From Methanobacteriota archaeon (GTDB lineage: Archaea > Methanobacteriota > Methanobacteria > Methanobacteriales > Methanobacteriaceae): DNA of 5,946 nucleotides. The position numbers and the translations under genes were made by a program. The DNA lies in assembly GCA_023434825.1 (NCBI GenBank), contig JAEYSH010000092.1, forward strand, positions 1 to 5,946, given 5' to 3'. Below, piece after piece: positions 4,679 through 5,946 of this stretch. The notes under the pieces were generated by a model. The model did no database searches, was not told the origin of the DNA, and was given only the letters and a program-made list of their open reading frames with translations. The first letter of the stretch is position 1. Each line of letters begins with the position of its first letter.

Positions 4679-5946
4679 TTATTTTCCAACTATAGCTTTA
4701 GAGCTATTACTTATAGATTCATCATTTTTATCCATTATTACTACAATAACCAGCAGAATTATAGCAATGATTGAAACTATTGTTCCAAACATGAATAAAT
4801 TACTAAATGCATGGCTGTATGTAATTATTCCACTTAATGCAGCCCCCAAGAAGAAAGAACCTGCTATTGGCCCTATAGTACCTCCAACCCCTTTAAATGT
4901 ATTTAATACACCTACACCAGTTCCCTCTTCATCTCTAGGTATGAAAGACATCATAAGAACCTGGAAAGCACTGGTAGTAAAACCCATTCCTATTCCAATT
5001 AATATTAGGGCAACTGAAAGGCTAATTGAATCTGTAACACAGTAAGCCAACCCGAAAAGCCCCGCACTCAAAACAGGTGATCCGAGTAACAGCATACGTT
5101 TAGCACCGAACTTATCTAAAAGTACTCCTCCTAATATCGCAGTTATAAATACTGTTATTGAAAGGGGAGTCAATAGAAGACCGCTATTCTGTACATTTGT
5201 ATTCAATACCAGTTGGGCAAATGTTGGTACATAGGTAAATGCTGTGAACGTAGCAAGACCTGATAATAAAATTGCTAGGTTAAGTGAAAGAATTTTTCCT
5301 TTTTTAAGTAAAGGTATATCCAATATTGGTTCTGATACGTGTTTTTCGTATTTAATTAAGGATATAAACAGCACTATGGAAGCTATAAATAGCGGAAGTA
5401 CAGTTATATCTGTAAATGGTAGTGTTTGAACTCTTACAAGAGCAAGCAACATGGTAGCAATTGATCCTATGAGTAATAATGAGCCTAGGAAATCAATATG
5501 CGGATTTGTTTCTCCATGGCTTTCTTTGAATTTAAATGCCAGTATAATTGCCAGAATACCTATTGGAATATTAACGTAAAATATTGTTCTCCAACCAAAA
5601 TTCTGGATTAAGAAACCGCCTATATTTGGCCCGATAATCATAGCTAGTGATGACATGGCCATCAGCACACCCATAGTCTTCCCCCTTTGATCTACAGGAG
5701 CGGCGTCATTCATAGTTGATATTGCAGACGGCAGAACTATACCTGCACCGATTCCCTGTATTGCCATGGAAACTATTAATGAGTAAATATCATTTGAAAA
5801 ACTGGCTGCAAATGACCCTATAATAAATGTGGCTACGCCTATAATGTACAATCTTTTTCTACCAAAGACATCAGACAATTTTCCTGCAAGAGGCATTATT
5901 GCTGTCATAAATAACATAAGTACTGTCAATGTCCATGATACCAATT
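4679..5946 (-). CDS. DHA2-family (14-helix) MFS multidrug exporter, N-terminus outside window
   Basis: A proton-driven exporter in the EmrB/QacA group. About 421 residues are visible; the first helix and true start lie beyond the right edge. Counting from the codon at 5944, MFS motif A is GKLSDVFGRKR (21-31), QGIGAG (63-68) is part of motif B, and GPNIGG (105-110) is motif C, followed by WRTIFYVNIPIG. Thirteen helices can be traced. They include two extra central ones (about residues 152-171 and 180-200) between the six-helix halves, which marks the 14-helix DHA2 type. The motif A repeat in the second half is degenerate (LDKFGAKR). The arginine usually found three residues before QG of motif B is Met60. 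The tail is short and polar, and a terminator follows at once. The gene lies upstream of the glycosyltransferase-tetR operon in the same direction; its substrate is not predictable. Confidence 0.93.
   Translation of the reverse strand, partial: LVSWTLTVLMLFMTAIMPLAGKLSDVFGRKRLYIIGVATFIIGSFAASFSNDIYSLIVSMAIQGIGAGIVLPSAISTMNDAAPVDQRGKTMGVLMAMSSLAMIIGPNIGGFLIQNFGWRTIFYVNIPIGILAIILAFKFKESHGETNPHIDFLGSLLLIGSIATMLLALVRVQTLPFTDITVLPLFIASIVLFISLIKYEKHVSEPILDIPLLKKGKILSLNLAILLSGLATFTAFTYVPTFAQLVLNTNVQNSGLLLTPLSITVFITAILGGVLLDKFGAKRMLLLGSPVLSAGLFGLAYCVTDSISLSVALILIGIGMGFTTSAFQVLMMSFIPRDEEGTGVGVLNTFKGVGGTIGPIAGSFFLGAALSGIITYSHAFSNLFMFGTIVSIIAIILLVIVVIMDKNDESISNSSKAIVGK

Noticed and set aside
4653..5045. 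Plus-strand open frame of 130 codons
   Set aside because: It is antisense to the 3' end of the MFS gene and begins inside its terminator hairpin.
1..5946. CRISPR array, tRNA, rRNA or insertion sequence
   Set aside because: No regularly spaced repeats, cloverleaf, transposase motif or terminal inverted repeats were seen.

Overview
The window is AT-rich (by eye about 70% A+T). It looks like a low-GC archaeon, most likely a methanogen of the Methanobacteriales. Three things suggest this: promoter-like TATA boxes (TTTATAT with a purine/A-rich element upstream), Shine-Dalgarno (SD) sequences of the AGGAGGTGAT type, and U-tract terminators. The mix of gene families also fits: a CaCA exchanger, a DUF308-like membrane protein, and an MFS pump beside a GT1 glycosyltransferase and a TetR regulator. 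A low-GC Firmicute cannot be excluded from sequence alone. Every gene but one lies on the minus strand.

Left part (1-1355, minus): a Na+/Ca2+-exchanger family (CaCA) gene runs off the left edge, with both alpha repeats inside the window. Just upstream of it is a decayed NhaP2/CvrA-type K+/H+ antiporter gene, with a frameshifted start, a large internal deletion, a mid-gene frameshift and scrambled bases in its core motif. Both concern ion homeostasis, and the antiporter is being lost.

Middle (1356-2399): one plus-strand gene encodes a small six-helix membrane protein, probably DUF308/HdeD-like. About 340 bp of A/T-rich DNA without a gene follow, ending in an inverted repeat between convergent genes that may stop transcription from both sides.

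Right part (2400-5946, minus): transcription order is a 14-helix DHA2-type MFS exporter (5' end outside the window), its terminator, a 400-residue GT1 glycosyltransferase, then a TetR regulator 35 bp downstream of the glycosyltransferase. An 18-bp palindrome, ideal as a TetR operator, sits over the predicted transcription start of the glycosyltransferase-tetR operon. This suggests a self-regulated operon that senses a small molecule, glycosylates an acceptor and may work with the adjacent exporter. The tetR reading frame has no ATG, GTG or TTG at its proper start; an ATT stands there behind a perfect SD.
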